From assembly GCF_049195245.1 (NCBI RefSeq), contig NZ_JBMIRR010000022.1:124001-188000 (forward strand): a DNA stretch of 64,000 bases. The letters run 5' to 3'. Each line of letters starts with the position of its first letter. Position 1 is the stretch's first letter. This document shows positions 1 to 8,183 of this stretch, one piece after another. The translations under genes and the position numbers were made by a program. The notes beneath the pieces are model-generated. The model was not told where the DNA came from. It made no database searches and worked only from the letters and a program-made list of their open reading frames with translations. The DNA is from Arenimonas sp049195245. Its GTDB lineage: Bacteria; Pseudomonadota; Gammaproteobacteria; Xanthomonadales; Xanthomonadaceae.

Positions 1-1
1 G

Positions 2-256
2 CCGGTGGCCGCGGTGCTGGTGGTGGTGCTGCGCTACGTGCACGGCCGCTACACGCACAGCCGGCTGTACGGCGCCGACGAGTCCGGATCCGAGGCGGCC
101 GCCGCGGCGCGACAGATCCCGGTGGGCGCGGAGGGCGATGCGTACCCCAACATCGACGAGCCGATGCCCGAAGGCCCGGGATTCGGCCTGGCCGATGGCC
201 CCGGCCACGTCGCTGATCCGCCGGAAGCCCGCAGGGACCCGCCGGTTTCCCCGTGA
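2..256 (+). CDS. C-terminal end of a membrane permease (PerM/AI-2E transporter family, partial)
   Basis: The reading frame is open from the left edge and ends at 256, so only about 84 C-terminal residues are visible. They start with a hydrophobic stretch (AAVLVVVLRYVHGRY) that looks like the end of a last membrane helix, followed by a polar Ala/Glu/Pro-rich cytoplasmic tail. The stop overlaps the GTG start of hda by four bases (253-256). A PerM/AI-2E-type permease directly upstream of hda is the common arrangement in Xanthomonadaceae; that family assignment rests mainly on this context, because the diagnostic membrane core lies outside the window. Confidence 0.5.
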   Translation, partial: PVAAVLVVVLRYVHGRYTHSRLYGADESGSEAAAAARQIPVGAEGDAYPNIDEPMPEGPGFGLADGPGHVADPPEARRDPPVSP

Positions 257-936
257 GCAGCCCGCAACTTCCGCTGAGCCTGCGCACGCCGCCCGACCAG
301 CGCCTGGACGCCTTCCACGGCGCGCCGGAGCTGCGCGCGCTGGTGGGCGCGGTGGCGCGCGGCGAACGCGCCGACTGGCTCTATCTCGACGGCCCCGCGG
401 GAAGCGGCAAGACCCACCTGCTGCTGGCGGCCTGTGCCGAAGCCACCGCGAACGCGCGCCGTGCGGCCTACCTGCCGCTGGCGGCGTTCGCCGGGCGCCT
501 GGGCGACGCCCTGGCCGCGCAGGAAGGCGCCGACCTGGTGTGCCTGGATGGGCTTGAACACATCGCCGGGCAGGCGACTGACGAAGAGTCGCTGTTCCAT
601 TTCCACAATCGCGCGCGCGCCGGCCAGGCGGTCGTGATGTATGCCGCGCGCGCCAACCCGGCATCGCTGGGCCTGGGCCTGCCCGACCTGGCCACGCGCC
701 TGGGCCAGTGCACGCGCGTGGTGCTGGCGCCGCTGGACGAGACGGGCCGGCGCGACGTGCTCCGCCAGCGCGCGGCGCGCCGTGGCCTGGTGCTCGACGA
801 TGCGGTGATGGACTACCTGATGCGCCGCACCGACCGCGACCTGGCCAGCCTGGGCGCGCTGCTCGACCGCCTGGACAAGGCCAGCCTGGCGGCCCAGCGG
901 CGCATCACCATTCCGTTCCTGCGCAACCATTTGTAG
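253..936 (+). CDS. hda: DnaA regulatory inactivator Hda
   Basis: A 227-residue AAA+ protein related to DnaA domain III. Hda bound to the DNA-loaded sliding clamp stimulates ATP hydrolysis by DnaA and so prevents re-initiation of replication. Visible features: an N-terminal clamp-binding hexapeptide QLPLSL (residues 5-10), a Walker A motif GPAGSGKT (48-55), a Walker B-like DLVCLDGLEHI, and an arginine-rich C-terminal lid. The length is normal for the family. The start is GTG at 253, overlapping the upstream permease stop (GTGA), so translational coupling is likely. An ATPase of another DnaA-like group is less likely because of the clamp motif. Confidence 0.93.
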   Translation: MSSPQLPLSLRTPPDQRLDAFHGAPELRALVGAVARGERADWLYLDGPAGSGKTHLLLAACAEATANARRAAYLPLAAFAGRLGDALAAQEGADLVCLDGLEHIAGQATDEESLFHFHNRARAGQAVVMYAARANPASLGLGLPDLATRLGQCTRVVLAPLDETGRRDVLRQRAARRGLVLDDAVMDYLMRRTDRDLASLGALLDRLDKASLAAQRRITIPFLRNHL

Positions 937-965
937 TGGTTCACGCCAGGCTCCGGAACGCCAAT

Positions 966-2078
966 TCAATTCGCGACGACGATCTGGTCGCGGCCGCGGT
1001 GCTTGGCTTCGTACAGCGCCGCATCGGCGCGTGCCAGCAGGTCGTTGAGCAGGTCGCCCTGGCCGTAGGTCGCGATGCCGATGCTGAGCGTGGATCCGAA
1101 GCGTTCGGCGCGCTGCCGGTACTCGGCGGCCAGCCGCTCGGCGAAACGTTCGGCCTGCGCGGCCGAACAGTCCGGCAGCAGGCAGGCGAACTCCTCGCCG
1201 CCCAGGCGTGCGGAGAATTGTCCCGGACCGATGCGGTTGTCGATGATGCCGCCCAGCTCGCGCAGCAGTTCATCGCCGGCCTGGTGGCCATGGGCATCGT
1301 TGACGCGCTTGAAGTAGTCCACGTCGATGAACAGCACGGCCGGCTGCTTCCCGGCGTCCAGCGCATCCTGCATCGCCGTGCCGGCCAGGTTCAGCCAGCC
1401 GTGGCGGTTGAGCAGGCCGGTGAGCGGGTCGCTGACCGCGCGCTGCCACAGGCTGGCCACCTGGCGATCCATGCGCGCGGCCAAGTTGGCGCGCGCACGG
1501 CGCAGCACCAGGCCGGCGGTGGCGCTCATCACGAAATAGAAGCCGAAGGTCAGCTTGTCCTGCAGGGAGACCTGGGTGAGCGAGAGCAGCAGGTAGCCGG
1601 TGATCGCGGCGCACAGCGCCAGCCCGGCCAGCGCCACGCGCGGACGCACCATCAGCGGCAGGCCCGCGATCGGCACCAGCAGGAAGCCGGCCAGCGACAG
1701 CGCCGACATCTCCCGCCAGTCGCTTCCGGGCTGCACCAGGCTCACCAGCAGCAGGGCCAGAAAGACGAAGCCCAGCGCCAGCCGCTTGCGTAGCGACACC
1801 AGGTGCCGGTAGCTGGTGGCCATGGCCATCAGCAGCGCCGCGGCGAAGCCCTGCCAGGCCAGCATCGCCGGCAGGTCCCAGTGCGCCAGCGCGTCGGCGG
1901 CCACGCGCGCGATCTGCATCACCGCCACGGCCAGCAGCAGGTTCGACAGCGGCAGGTGCAGCAGCTTGATCTGGCGGCGGTGCTGCTCGCGGCGCTCGTG
2001 CGGCGGCATGCCCGCCAGCTCGCCTTCCAGCGTGCGGTACAGCGCTTGCCTGAGGCTGGCGAACATCGGTACGGGCAT
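966..2078 (-). CDS. Membrane-bound diguanylate cyclase (GGDEF)
   Basis: Predicted to make cyclic di-GMP from two GTP. The N-terminal ~200 residues contain about six hydrophobic segments, the first after a basic amphipathic stretch (HHRRQ-type). The C-terminal GGDEF domain carries FIDVDYFKRVND and an intact GGEEF active-site motif. The RxxD inhibitory site expected five residues before GGEEF is absent (the residues there are GPGQ), so product inhibition may be weak. I chose the ATG at 2078; 2066 is an alternative, and the frame is open upstream to 2201 but that extension is low-complexity Ala/Pro. No clear Shine-Dalgarno decides the start. The sensory input is unknown. Confidence 0.88.
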   Translation of the reverse strand: MPVPMFASLRQALYRTLEGELAGMPPHERREQHRRQIKLLHLPLSNLLLAVAVMQIARVAADALAHWDLPAMLAWQGFAAALLMAMATSYRHLVSLRKRLALGFVFLALLLVSLVQPGSDWREMSALSLAGFLLVPIAGLPLMVRPRVALAGLALCAAITGYLLLSLTQVSLQDKLTFGFYFVMSATAGLVLRRARANLAARMDRQVASLWQRAVSDPLTGLLNRHGWLNLAGTAMQDALDAGKQPAVLFIDVDYFKRVNDAHGHQAGDELLRELGGIIDNRIGPGQFSARLGGEEFACLLPDCSAAQAERFAERLAAEYRQRAERFGSTLSIGIATYGQGDLLNDLLARADAALYEAKHRGRDQIVVAN

Positions 2079-2297
2079 GGGCTGGGCCGGCGCGCGGGGC
2101 GTCGGCGGAATTCCGGTAGGAGGGCTGGCGGCGGCCGGGGCCGGCGTGGCGAGGGCTACATTTAGTGCAAGCGCGCCGTCGGCGCAAGTTTGCGTGCCCA
2201 CGCTAGGCGCGCGCGGGTGAGCGCAGACTTAATGGCGCGGCGCAATGTGGCGAACTGCGACGGTGCGCACACGCCCGTCGTGCAGGGCGCGCCGCGT

Positions 2298-2993
2298 TCA
2301 GGCCTCGGCGTCGAGCGCGGCCAGGCGTTCGGGCGTGCCCACGTCGGTCCAGATGCCGCGGTGGTGTTCGCCCGTGACCTGACCGGCACGCATTGCTGCA
2401 CGCAGCAGCGGCGCGAGCTTGAAGCGCGGCGGATCGAGCTCGGCACCGGCGGCGCCGGCGATCACCGTGCGCCAGCCCTGCAGCAGCGCGGGCCGGTACA
2501 CGCCGATGCCGGAGAAGGTCAGGCGGGATTCGCCGGCAGCCTGCACCTGGCCGTCGGGTCCCAGCGCGAAATCACCGCCGGGGTTGTGGTCGGGGTTGTC
2601 CACCAGCACCAGGTGCGCCAGGCCGGCCGGCTCGTTCGGCAACTGCGCGAAATCGTGGTCGCACCAGATGTCGCCGTTGACCGCGAGGAAGGGCGCGTCG
2701 CCCAGCAGGGGCAGGGCGTGCAGCATGCCGCCGCCGGTTTCCAAAGGCTCGGCGCCCTCGTGGGCGTAGTGCAGGCGCAGGCCCCAACGGCTGCCGTCGC
2801 CCAGCGTTGGCGCAAAACGGTCGGCCAGCCAGGCGGTGTTCACCACCACGTCGTGCACGCCGATCGCCGCCAGGCGCTGCAGGTGCCAGGCGATCAGCGG
2901 CTGCCCGCGCACGGGCAGCAGCGGCTTGGGCGTGTGGTCGGTCAGCGGCCGCATGCGTTCGCCCTTGCCGGCCGCGAACACCAGGGCCTTCAT
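2298..2993 (-). CDS. murU: N-acetylmuramate-1-phosphate uridylyltransferase MurU
   Basis: A 231-residue nucleotidyltransferase. MurU converts MurNAc-alpha-1-phosphate and UTP to UDP-MurNAc in the peptidoglycan recycling route that bypasses de novo synthesis and its fosfomycin-sensitive step. The N-terminus has the sugar-nucleotidyltransferase signature FAAGKGERMRPLT followed by KPLLPV; VNGDIW provides the metal-binding Asp, and the C-terminal part has GIWTDVGTPERL. The ATG at 2993 overlaps the stop of amgK (ATGA, 2990-2993), so the two are coupled. A generic glucose-1-phosphate thymidylyltransferase is the alternative, but the amgK partner and short length favour MurU. Confidence 0.9.
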   Translation of the reverse strand: MKALVFAAGKGERMRPLTDHTPKPLLPVRGQPLIAWHLQRLAAIGVHDVVVNTAWLADRFAPTLGDGSRWGLRLHYAHEGAEPLETGGGMLHALPLLGDAPFLAVNGDIWCDHDFAQLPNEPAGLAHLVLVDNPDHNPGGDFALGPDGQVQAAGESRLTFSGIGVYRPALLQGWRTVIAGAAGAELDPPRFKLAPLLRAAMRAGQVTGEHHRGIWTDVGTPERLAALDAEA

Positions 2994-3991
2994 GGCCGCG
3001 GCACCGTCAGGTCGCGGTCGCCGATCACACGCTCGATCAGGTCCACCAGCGGTGCGATGTCGGGGTAGCGGCGGCCGACGTCGCGGGTGTAGCGCCACAC
3101 CAGCGGCAGGTCCTGCAGGTAGCCGGCCTTGCCGTCGCGGTACCAGAGCCGGCAGAAGATGCCCAGCACCTTGATGTGCCGCTGCAGTCCCATCAGGTCG
3201 AAGGCGCGGCGGAAGGCGGCGCTGTCCGCCGGTGCCAGGCCGGACGCCTGCAGCTGCAGGCGGTAGTCCTCGACCCATGCCGCCACGCGCGACTCGGGCC
3301 ATTCGATGTAGCAGTCGCGCAGCAGCGATACCAGGTCGTAGGTGACCGGGCCGCGCACCGCGTCCTGGAAGTCGACGATGCCCGGGTTGTCGCGGTCGGT
3401 GATCATCAGGTTGCGGGAGTGGAAGTCGCGGTGCACGAACACCTGCGGCTGCGCGCGCGCGCTGGTGACCAGGGCGCGGAAGGCGACCTCGACCACGTCC
3501 CAGTCGGTGCATTCGGGGGTGAAGCCCAGGTGCCGGCGCAGCAGCCACTCCGGCATCAGCTCCATCTCGGCCACCAGCCGCGGCTCGTCGTAGTCCGGCA
3601 GGCCATCGGTATCGGCGTGGCGCTGCATGGCCAGCAGGGCCTGCAGGGCGTCGCCGTAGTAGCGATCCGCGGTGGACTCGTTCAGCTCCGGCAGCAGCTG
3701 GCGGTCGCCCAGGTCTTCCATCAGCACGAAGCCGCGCTCCGGGTCGGCGGCCTGGATCTCGGGCACGTGCAGGCCGGCCCGCGACAGCCGGGCGGCGATG
3801 TCGAGCCAGGGACGGATGTCCTCGCGGTCGGGCGGCGCATCCATCACCACCCAGCTGCGGTCGGCCGAGCGCGTGCGCCAGTAGCTGCGGAAGCTGGCGT
3901 CGTTGGACGCGCGCTCCAGCGGGGCCTCGGGGTCGCCCAGGGCGCGGCGGGTCCAGTCGAGGCGGAGGGATTCGCGGGTGTGAAGGGTCAT
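2990..3991 (-). CDS. amgK: N-acetylmuramate/N-acetylglucosamine anomeric kinase AmgK
   Basis: A 333-residue aminoglycoside-phosphotransferase-fold kinase. AmgK phosphorylates MurNAc (and GlcNAc) at the anomeric position, feeding MurU. The catalytic loop HRDFHSRNL and the metal-binding VDFQDA are both intact. The downstream murU start overlaps its stop by four bases, giving the usual amgK-murU order. The ATG at 3991 was chosen because the in-frame extension upstream (to 4201) reads through non-coding-looking sequence and family members start with a short MxLxxR-type N-terminus as here. Confidence 0.9.
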   Translation of the reverse strand: MTLHTRESLRLDWTRRALGDPEAPLERASNDASFRSYWRTRSADRSWVVMDAPPDREDIRPWLDIAARLSRAGLHVPEIQAADPERGFVLMEDLGDRQLLPELNESTADRYYGDALQALLAMQRHADTDGLPDYDEPRLVAEMELMPEWLLRRHLGFTPECTDWDVVEVAFRALVTSARAQPQVFVHRDFHSRNLMITDRDNPGIVDFQDAVRGPVTYDLVSLLRDCYIEWPESRVAAWVEDYRLQLQASGLAPADSAAFRRAFDLMGLQRHIKVLGIFCRLWYRDGKAGYLQDLPLVWRYTRDVGRRYPDIAPLVDLIERVIGDRDLTVPRP

Positions 3992-4348
3992 CCGGACGGG
4001 GCCGCTGTGCGGTCCTTGCTTGGCTTGGCCGTGATTATGACGGAAGGCCGGGAGCGACTGCCGCCCTCTGGCGGCGCGGACAGGCCGGCTGGCGGAGGGG
4101 CCAGCCTGAACCACGCCGCGAACTGGTCCGTGCGATTTCAGCGTAAGCTTTGTGGCCGAACGTCCAGATGACCACCCCCCGGGTTCCCGTACGTTCCCCA
4201 AGTCGTTCCCCGCAACGACAGGCTAACCACGAACCCGGCATGTACACAGCGCAGACCCCACCATTTTCCGTACCGGAACGCCTCCTCGTCGCCGCTCCCC
4301 GCGCGCGGGTGTCGTGCCTTGGGACCAGGCCGAGGGGGACTGAACTCC
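3992..4348. other. 357-base divergent intergenic region before the lasso locus
   Basis: This gap separates amgK (minus) from the lasso nucleotidyltransferase (plus) and must hold both promoters. I found no convincing sigma-70 promoter. It contains three direct GTTCCC units, at 4183-4188, 4193-4198 and 4205-4210, spaced 10 and 12 bases apart, roughly one helical turn. A G-rich stretch GAGGGGG at 4332-4338 is the likely ribosome binding site for the gene starting at 4349. Short reading frames in the gap show no protein-like features. Confidence 0.5.
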
Positions 4349-5572
4349 ATGGCCCGTAGCCTGGACCACGCCTCACAGCAGCTCCTGCTGCTCGTTGCCC
4401 GGGACCGCCTCTCGGAAACTCAGCGCAGCCGCGCCCGTGAACTCGCCCGGCAGGTTGCGGATTGGGATGCCTTTGTGCGCGTGGCGAACGGGGCGCTGGG
4501 CATCTGCCTTGCCCATGCCTGCCTGTCCCGGATCGACGACGCGGGCATCCCCTCGTCGGTGCTTGAAAGGATGCGGCTCGGCGCACGGGCGCAGGCCACC
4601 CGCTCGCTGCTCATCGAAGCGACCTACCGTCACTTCATGCAGCAGTGTCTCGCGCCGTCCGGCGCGCGGCACGTGTTCTTCAAGGGACCTGCGCTGGCGG
4701 AGCGCTATTACGATACGCCCGCCCACCGACCTTGCCGTGACCTGGATGTGCTGGTGGCCCCGGCCGACGTGCTCGGCCTGGTCCAGCGTGCCATGGCCGA
4801 AGGCTACCGTCCGTATGAGCTCGCCGCCGCCAGTTCTCCGCGCGACATCGCCGCCTGGGTGAAATACGGCAGCGTCTTCCCGATGGTCTCGCCCTCGGGC
4901 GTGCTGGTCGAGATCCACCAGTCCTTCGATCACGGCGACGGTTTCTTCGACGCCCGGGCTATGCTGGATCGCGCGGAAACGCTGCCCTACCGTGGATCGA
5001 CGATGCAGGTGCTCAGCACCGCCGACCTGTTCGCCTACGTCTGCATGCACCACACCCGCCATTTCTGGTCGCACCTGCACTGGTTCGCGGACCTGGACGC
5101 GATGTCCCGCCACGCCAGCTTCGACCTGGCGCAGGTGCGCGCCACCGCCGAGTCCATGGGCATGCTGGCCACGGTGGATGCCTGTCTGGACCTGCACCGG
5201 CTGGCGGCCAGCGGTCACTGGTCACCCGAGCCAGCCCCGGATTCGGCCGAGCAGGCCCTGCTGGCGGGCGCGCTGGCTTGCCTGATGGGCGGGCGGGCGC
5301 GCGAGGACGAGCTGCGCGCCACGCGACTCTCCAGCGATCGCGCCTTCGCCTGGCAGATGCCCACGCTTCAGCGCTGGGCCTATCGCGCCCGCAGCCTGCT
5401 GCGCAAGGCGCGCCCCACCTTTTCCGACTACCTGGCCTGGCCGCTGCCCGCGCCGCTGCAGCCGCTGTACTACCTGACCCGGCCGGTGCGCGCCCTGGCG
5501 GCGCCGGCGCATCGGGGCCATGCGCGGATCCGGCCCGTGGCGGGCCTGGTGCGACCCGACCGCGAAGGCTGA
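4349..5572 (+). CDS. Lasso-cluster nucleotidyltransferase (PF14907-like, putative tailoring enzyme)
   Basis: A 407-residue protein resembling the uncharacterised nucleotidyltransferase family PF14907, often found in RiPP clusters. The nucleotidyltransferase-type acidic motif is visible as CRDLDVLVAP (about residues 129-138), preceded by FFKGPALAERYY. The central region has a His/Trp-rich HHTRHFWSHLHW motif typical of this family. The ATG at 4349 is preceded by GAGGGGG about ten bases upstream; a TTG at 4319 is possible. Its stop is two bases before the cyclase start, so it belongs to the lasso operon. In the Bacillus pseudomycoidin cluster a related protein acts with the kinase in glycosylating the peptide; the same role here is inference. 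Confidence 0.8.
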   Translation: MARSLDHASQQLLLLVARDRLSETQRSRARELARQVADWDAFVRVANGALGICLAHACLSRIDDAGIPSSVLERMRLGARAQATRSLLIEATYRHFMQQCLAPSGARHVFFKGPALAERYYDTPAHRPCRDLDVLVAPADVLGLVQRAMAEGYRPYELAAASSPRDIAAWVKYGSVFPMVSPSGVLVEIHQSFDHGDGFFDARAMLDRAETLPYRGSTMQVLSTADLFAYVCMHHTRHFWSHLHWFADLDAMSRHASFDLAQVRATAESMGMLATVDACLDLHRLAASGHWSPEPAPDSAEQALLAGALACLMGGRAREDELRATRLSSDRAFAWQMPTLQRWAYRARSLLRKARPTFSDYLAWPLPAPLQPLYYLTRPVRALAAPAHRGHARIRPVAGLVRPDREG

Positions 5573-5574
5573 CG

Positions 5575-7554
5575 ATGGGGTCGATCTTCGGCGTGTTCGA
5601 TCCCCACGGCGACGGCGTCGAACCGGGAACCGTCTCGCGACTCTCGGAGGGCCTGACGCACCGTCTCAGCGACGTGAACGGCCACTGGGAGTCCGGCCGG
5701 TGCGCACTCGGGACCAGGCTGCGCCATACCACTCCCGAATCCATGCTCGAGACGGCGCCGGCACCCACCGAAGAGGGTCTGGTGATCGCAGGCGATACCC
5801 GCATCGACAACCGGGATGAACTCAAGCAATTGCTGGGCCTGGGCGCCTCGCCGTGCGCGGACTCCCGGCTGGTGCTGGCGGCCTATCGTCAGTGGGGTTG
5901 GAAGTGCGTGGACCACCTGGTGGGCGACTTCGCGTTTGCCCTGTACGACCCCGCGCGCGGCGAACTGTTTTGTGCCCGGGATCATTTCGGCGCCAAGCCT
6001 TTTGTCTATGCCGATGCGCGCGGGAAGTTCTCGTTTGCGTCGCAGGCCCGCGCCCTGGTCGGCAGCGGATTGGTTTCGGACGCCAAGGACGAGCGACGCA
6101 TCGCGGATTTCCTGCTGCGTCGCCTGGACGACAAGCAGTCCACGTTTTACAGCCAGGTTCGAAGGTTGCCTCCCGCTCACTGCCTGGTTGTCACGCGCGA
6201 GGGCCTGAAGACCTGGCGATACTGGCGGCCAGACGCCACAGGGCCGGAACTTGCGCTTGACGACGACCAGGCGGCGCAGCGGTTCCGGGTCCTTTTCACC
6301 GAAGCGGTAGCGTGCCGGCTACGTTCGGCGTTCCCTGTCGGCAGTTTCCTCAGCGGCGGACTGGATTCCTCGTCGGTAACCCTGGTGGCCCATCGGCTGT
6401 TGGCGCAGCAGGGGATTGCGCTGCCGGTTTTTTCGGCCGTGTTCCCGGGCGTGCCGGACTCGGACGAAAGTGGCTGGATCGAGATCGTGGCCAAGGCCGC
6501 CGCGGCCGAAGGGCCGCCGTTGGACCAGCACCGTTTCCTGGCCGACCGGACCGGACCGATGGAGGCCATGGACGCCATCATCCCGCACCTGGATGGGCCC
6601 AGCACTGCGGCCAATCTCTACCAGCCATGGGGAATGTTGGGCCAGGCCAGGGACGCCGGGGTACGGGTGATGCTGACCGGGCACGATGGCGATACCGTCG
6701 TATCCCACGGTTACGCCCTCCTCACCGAACTGGCCCTGGCCGGCAAGTGGTCCGAGCTGCAGCACCAGATCCAGGCAATTGCAGGCGAGCTGGAAAACTA
6801 CGGCGAGGTGGCCCCAGTCCTTCTTCGCACGTATGTGCGGCAGGTTCCGGCTCTGCTGTGGCGAAGAGGCCGGCCTGCGACCGCGCTGCGTGCGTTCCGG
6901 GTGATCCACGGCCAATTCGGACTATCCCGGCGCGCGATGCTGGAAGCGTTCCCCGCTCCCTGGTCAACGCTGGCTCGATCCCTGCGCCCCGCGAAGGCCC
7001 GGCGGGCCTCCCTGCCACCTGGCATAAGCCCCAGCTTCGCCGCGCAGCCGGTCTTCAGGGAAAGGCAGGCGGGCCGCAGCCCCATACCTGCCGAGTCGGT
7101 GCGGCAAGACCATGCCAGGGCATTGGATTCGGGCCTGATGACGGCCGCCTTCGAGGAGTTCGAGCAGGTTTCCGCCGCGTTTGGCATCGAGAGCCGTCAC
7201 CCCTTCTTTGACAAGCGCCTGGTCGAGTTTTGCCTTTCCCTGCCGGCGGGGCAGAAGATAAGGGAGGGATGGACCCGGGTGGTGCTGCGAAACGCGATGC
7301 GAGGGGTTCTGCCGGAGCCGGTGCGAACCCGGCGGGACAAGTCCAACCTTGGCCACAACTTCACACTTAGCCTTGTGACGGGTGCCGACCGGATCGGAAC
7401 GGGCCTGGAACCGGCGCCGCCCGGTATGGACGGCTACTGGGACCTGGCCACCCTCCGGTCCGCCTTGGCGCGATACCGGGCGGGTCCCACTTCCCGGGAT
7501 GCGCTGCTCTTGTACCTGGCGGCCGGTTTCCGCGCCTGGCTTGTCCGAGGCTGA
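5575..7554 (+). CDS. Lasso peptide macrolactam synthetase (cyclase C, asparagine synthetase family)
   Basis: A 659-residue two-domain protein of the asparagine synthetase B family. Lasso cyclases adenylate the side-chain carboxylate of the core Asp/Glu and close an isopeptide bond to the N-terminal amine. The protein begins MGSIFG: the catalytic Cys2 of true glutamine-dependent synthetases is Gly, as expected for a cyclase that uses no glutamine. The ATP/pyrophosphate loop SGGLDSSS is intact at about residue 259, and HPFFDKRLVEF marks the C-terminal synthetase domain. The start at 5575 lies two bases after the upstream stop; the frame is open further upstream but that would overlap the nucleotidyltransferase. 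Precursor A follows after 83 bases. Confidence 0.92.
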   Translation: MGSIFGVFDPHGDGVEPGTVSRLSEGLTHRLSDVNGHWESGRCALGTRLRHTTPESMLETAPAPTEEGLVIAGDTRIDNRDELKQLLGLGASPCADSRLVLAAYRQWGWKCVDHLVGDFAFALYDPARGELFCARDHFGAKPFVYADARGKFSFASQARALVGSGLVSDAKDERRIADFLLRRLDDKQSTFYSQVRRLPPAHCLVVTREGLKTWRYWRPDATGPELALDDDQAAQRFRVLFTEAVACRLRSAFPVGSFLSGGLDSSSVTLVAHRLLAQQGIALPVFSAVFPGVPDSDESGWIEIVAKAAAAEGPPLDQHRFLADRTGPMEAMDAIIPHLDGPSTAANLYQPWGMLGQARDAGVRVMLTGHDGDTVVSHGYALLTELALAGKWSELQHQIQAIAGELENYGEVAPVLLRTYVRQVPALLWRRGRPATALRAFRVIHGQFGLSRRAMLEAFPAPWSTLARSLRPAKARRASLPPGISPSFAAQPVFRERQAGRSPIPAESVRQDHARALDSGLMTAAFEEFEQVSAAFGIESRHPFFDKRLVEFCLSLPAGQKIREGWTRVVLRNAMRGVLPEPVRTRRDKSNLGHNFTLSLVTGADRIGTGLEPAPPGMDGYWDLATLRSALARYRAGPTSRDALLLYLAAGFRAWLVRG

Positions 7555-7583
7555 ACGGGGGGCTTGAGCGCGTTCCTTACCGC

Positions 7584-7612
7584 TTGACGGCCCGGCCGGC
7601 GATCTCTACAGT
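7584..7612 (+). promoter_or_regulatory. Predicted sigma-70 promoter of the lasso precursor
   Basis: TTGACG (7584-7589) and TACAGT (7607-7612) are separated by exactly 17 bases, a close match to consensus (5/6 and 4/6). The predicted transcription start near 7619 gives a 5' leader of about 19 bases that contains the AGGGGG ribosome binding site (7626-7631), six bases before the precursor ATG. This would let the precursor be transcribed independently of the upstream cyclase. Confidence 0.7.
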
Positions 7613-7637
7613 CCCACCTACCTACAGGGGGTACCAA

Positions 7638-7772
7638 ATGAACAACGCAACCGAGTCCAAGCAGTCCTACGTCAAGCCCGAACTGGTTTCGCTGGGCACC
7701 GCCCAGGAAATGACCCAGTCCATCAACGTCGCTGCTTCCGGCGACCAGCAGTTCTCGATCCTGGACAGCTGA
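7638..7772 (+). CDS. Lasso peptide precursor (A)
   Basis: A 44-residue precursor located between the cyclase and the B1 gene. The leader (residues 1-27) contains the YxxPxL recognition motif as YVKPELVSLG (11-20), which B1-type domains bind. Leader cleavage usually leaves Thr at position -2; here MTQ precedes Ser28, predicting the core SINVAASGDQQFSILDS. Ser1 would be joined to Asp9 in a nine-residue ring, leaving an eight-residue tail (QQFSILDS) with Phe12 and Ile14/Leu15 as possible plugs. Ser in position 1 is uncommon (Gly is usual) but has precedent in caulonodins. The core ends in Ser, the residue phosphorylated in paeninodin-type systems. The ATG has a good ribosome binding site AGGGGG. 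Confidence 0.9.
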   Translation: MNNATESKQSYVKPELVSLGTAQEMTQSINVAASGDQQFSILDS

Positions 7773-7825
7773 ATCTTGATGGCGTCCGTCCGGCGCAGGC
7801 CGGGAGGGCATCAGTGGCATCCGAG

Positions 7826-7860
7826 CCCGTCCCCTCTCGCGAGGTGGCGGGTTTTGTTTT
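7826..7860 (+). terminator. Intrinsic terminator/attenuator between precursor A and B1
   Basis: CCCGTCCCCTC (7826-7836), loop TCGC (7837-7840) and GAGGTGGCGGG (7841-7851) form an 11-pair stem with one mismatch and one G-U pair, followed by TTTTGTTTT. Placed 54 bases after the precursor stop and before B1, it should end most transcripts after the precursor and let only some read into B1-B2, keeping precursor in excess of enzymes. The stem could also protect the precursor message from 3' decay. Confidence 0.82.
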
Positions 7861-7889
7861 GATGGCCCCAGTGGCCCTACAGTGAAGTC

Positions 7890-8183
7890 TTGCCAGTGAA
7901 CAGCACCGCTTTCGACCCGGGGATCCGCTTCGCCCGGGCGCCTGACGCACTTGCCACCGAGGTGGACGGCGAAATCCTTTTGCTCAGCGTCGACAAGGGC
8001 CGTTACTTCAGCCTTACCGGCGTTGCCGCCAGCGTCTGGGAGCGACTGGCGCGGCCGGCCACGCTCGATGAGCTCGCCGACGAGGTAGCGCGGCGTTACG
8101 AGGTCGGGAGCGATACCTGCCGCCAGGACGTGGACGACTTTGTCCAGCAACTGCTTCAGGCCGGACTGGCCGTGCGTGCGTGA
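7890..8183 (+). CDS. Lasso leader-binding protein B1 (PqqD family)
   Basis: A 97-residue PqqD-like RiPP recognition element. It binds the leader peptide and presents the precursor to the B2 protease. The PqqD pattern is clear: LATEVDGEILLLSVDKGRYFSL-type beta strands (given here only as a pattern), then helices with ASVWERL and LDELADEVARRY, ending in VDDFVQQLLQAGLA. The start is TTG at 7890 or GTG at 7896; neither has a strong ribosome binding site, which fits low expression. Its stop overlaps the B2 start (GTGA, 8180-8183). Confidence 0.9.
   Translation: MPVNSTAFDPGIRFARAPDALATEVDGEILLLSVDKGRYFSLTGVAASVWERLARPATLDELADEVARRYEVGSDTCRQDVDDFVQQLLQAGLAVRA

Noticed and set aside
49..969. Long minus-strand open frame antisense to hda
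   Set aside because: It mirrors the codon pattern of hda in high-G+C DNA and has low-complexity Arg/Gln/Ala sequence with no domain; hda is certain on the other strand.
4150..4359. 69-codon open frame in the gap before the lasso nucleotidyltransferase
   Set aside because: No ribosome binding site, unusual composition, and it overlaps the better supported start at 4349.
7857..7883. Possible second promoter (TACAGT at 7878-7883) before B1
   Set aside because: No -35 box at a workable distance; the nearest candidates are 13-15 bases away.
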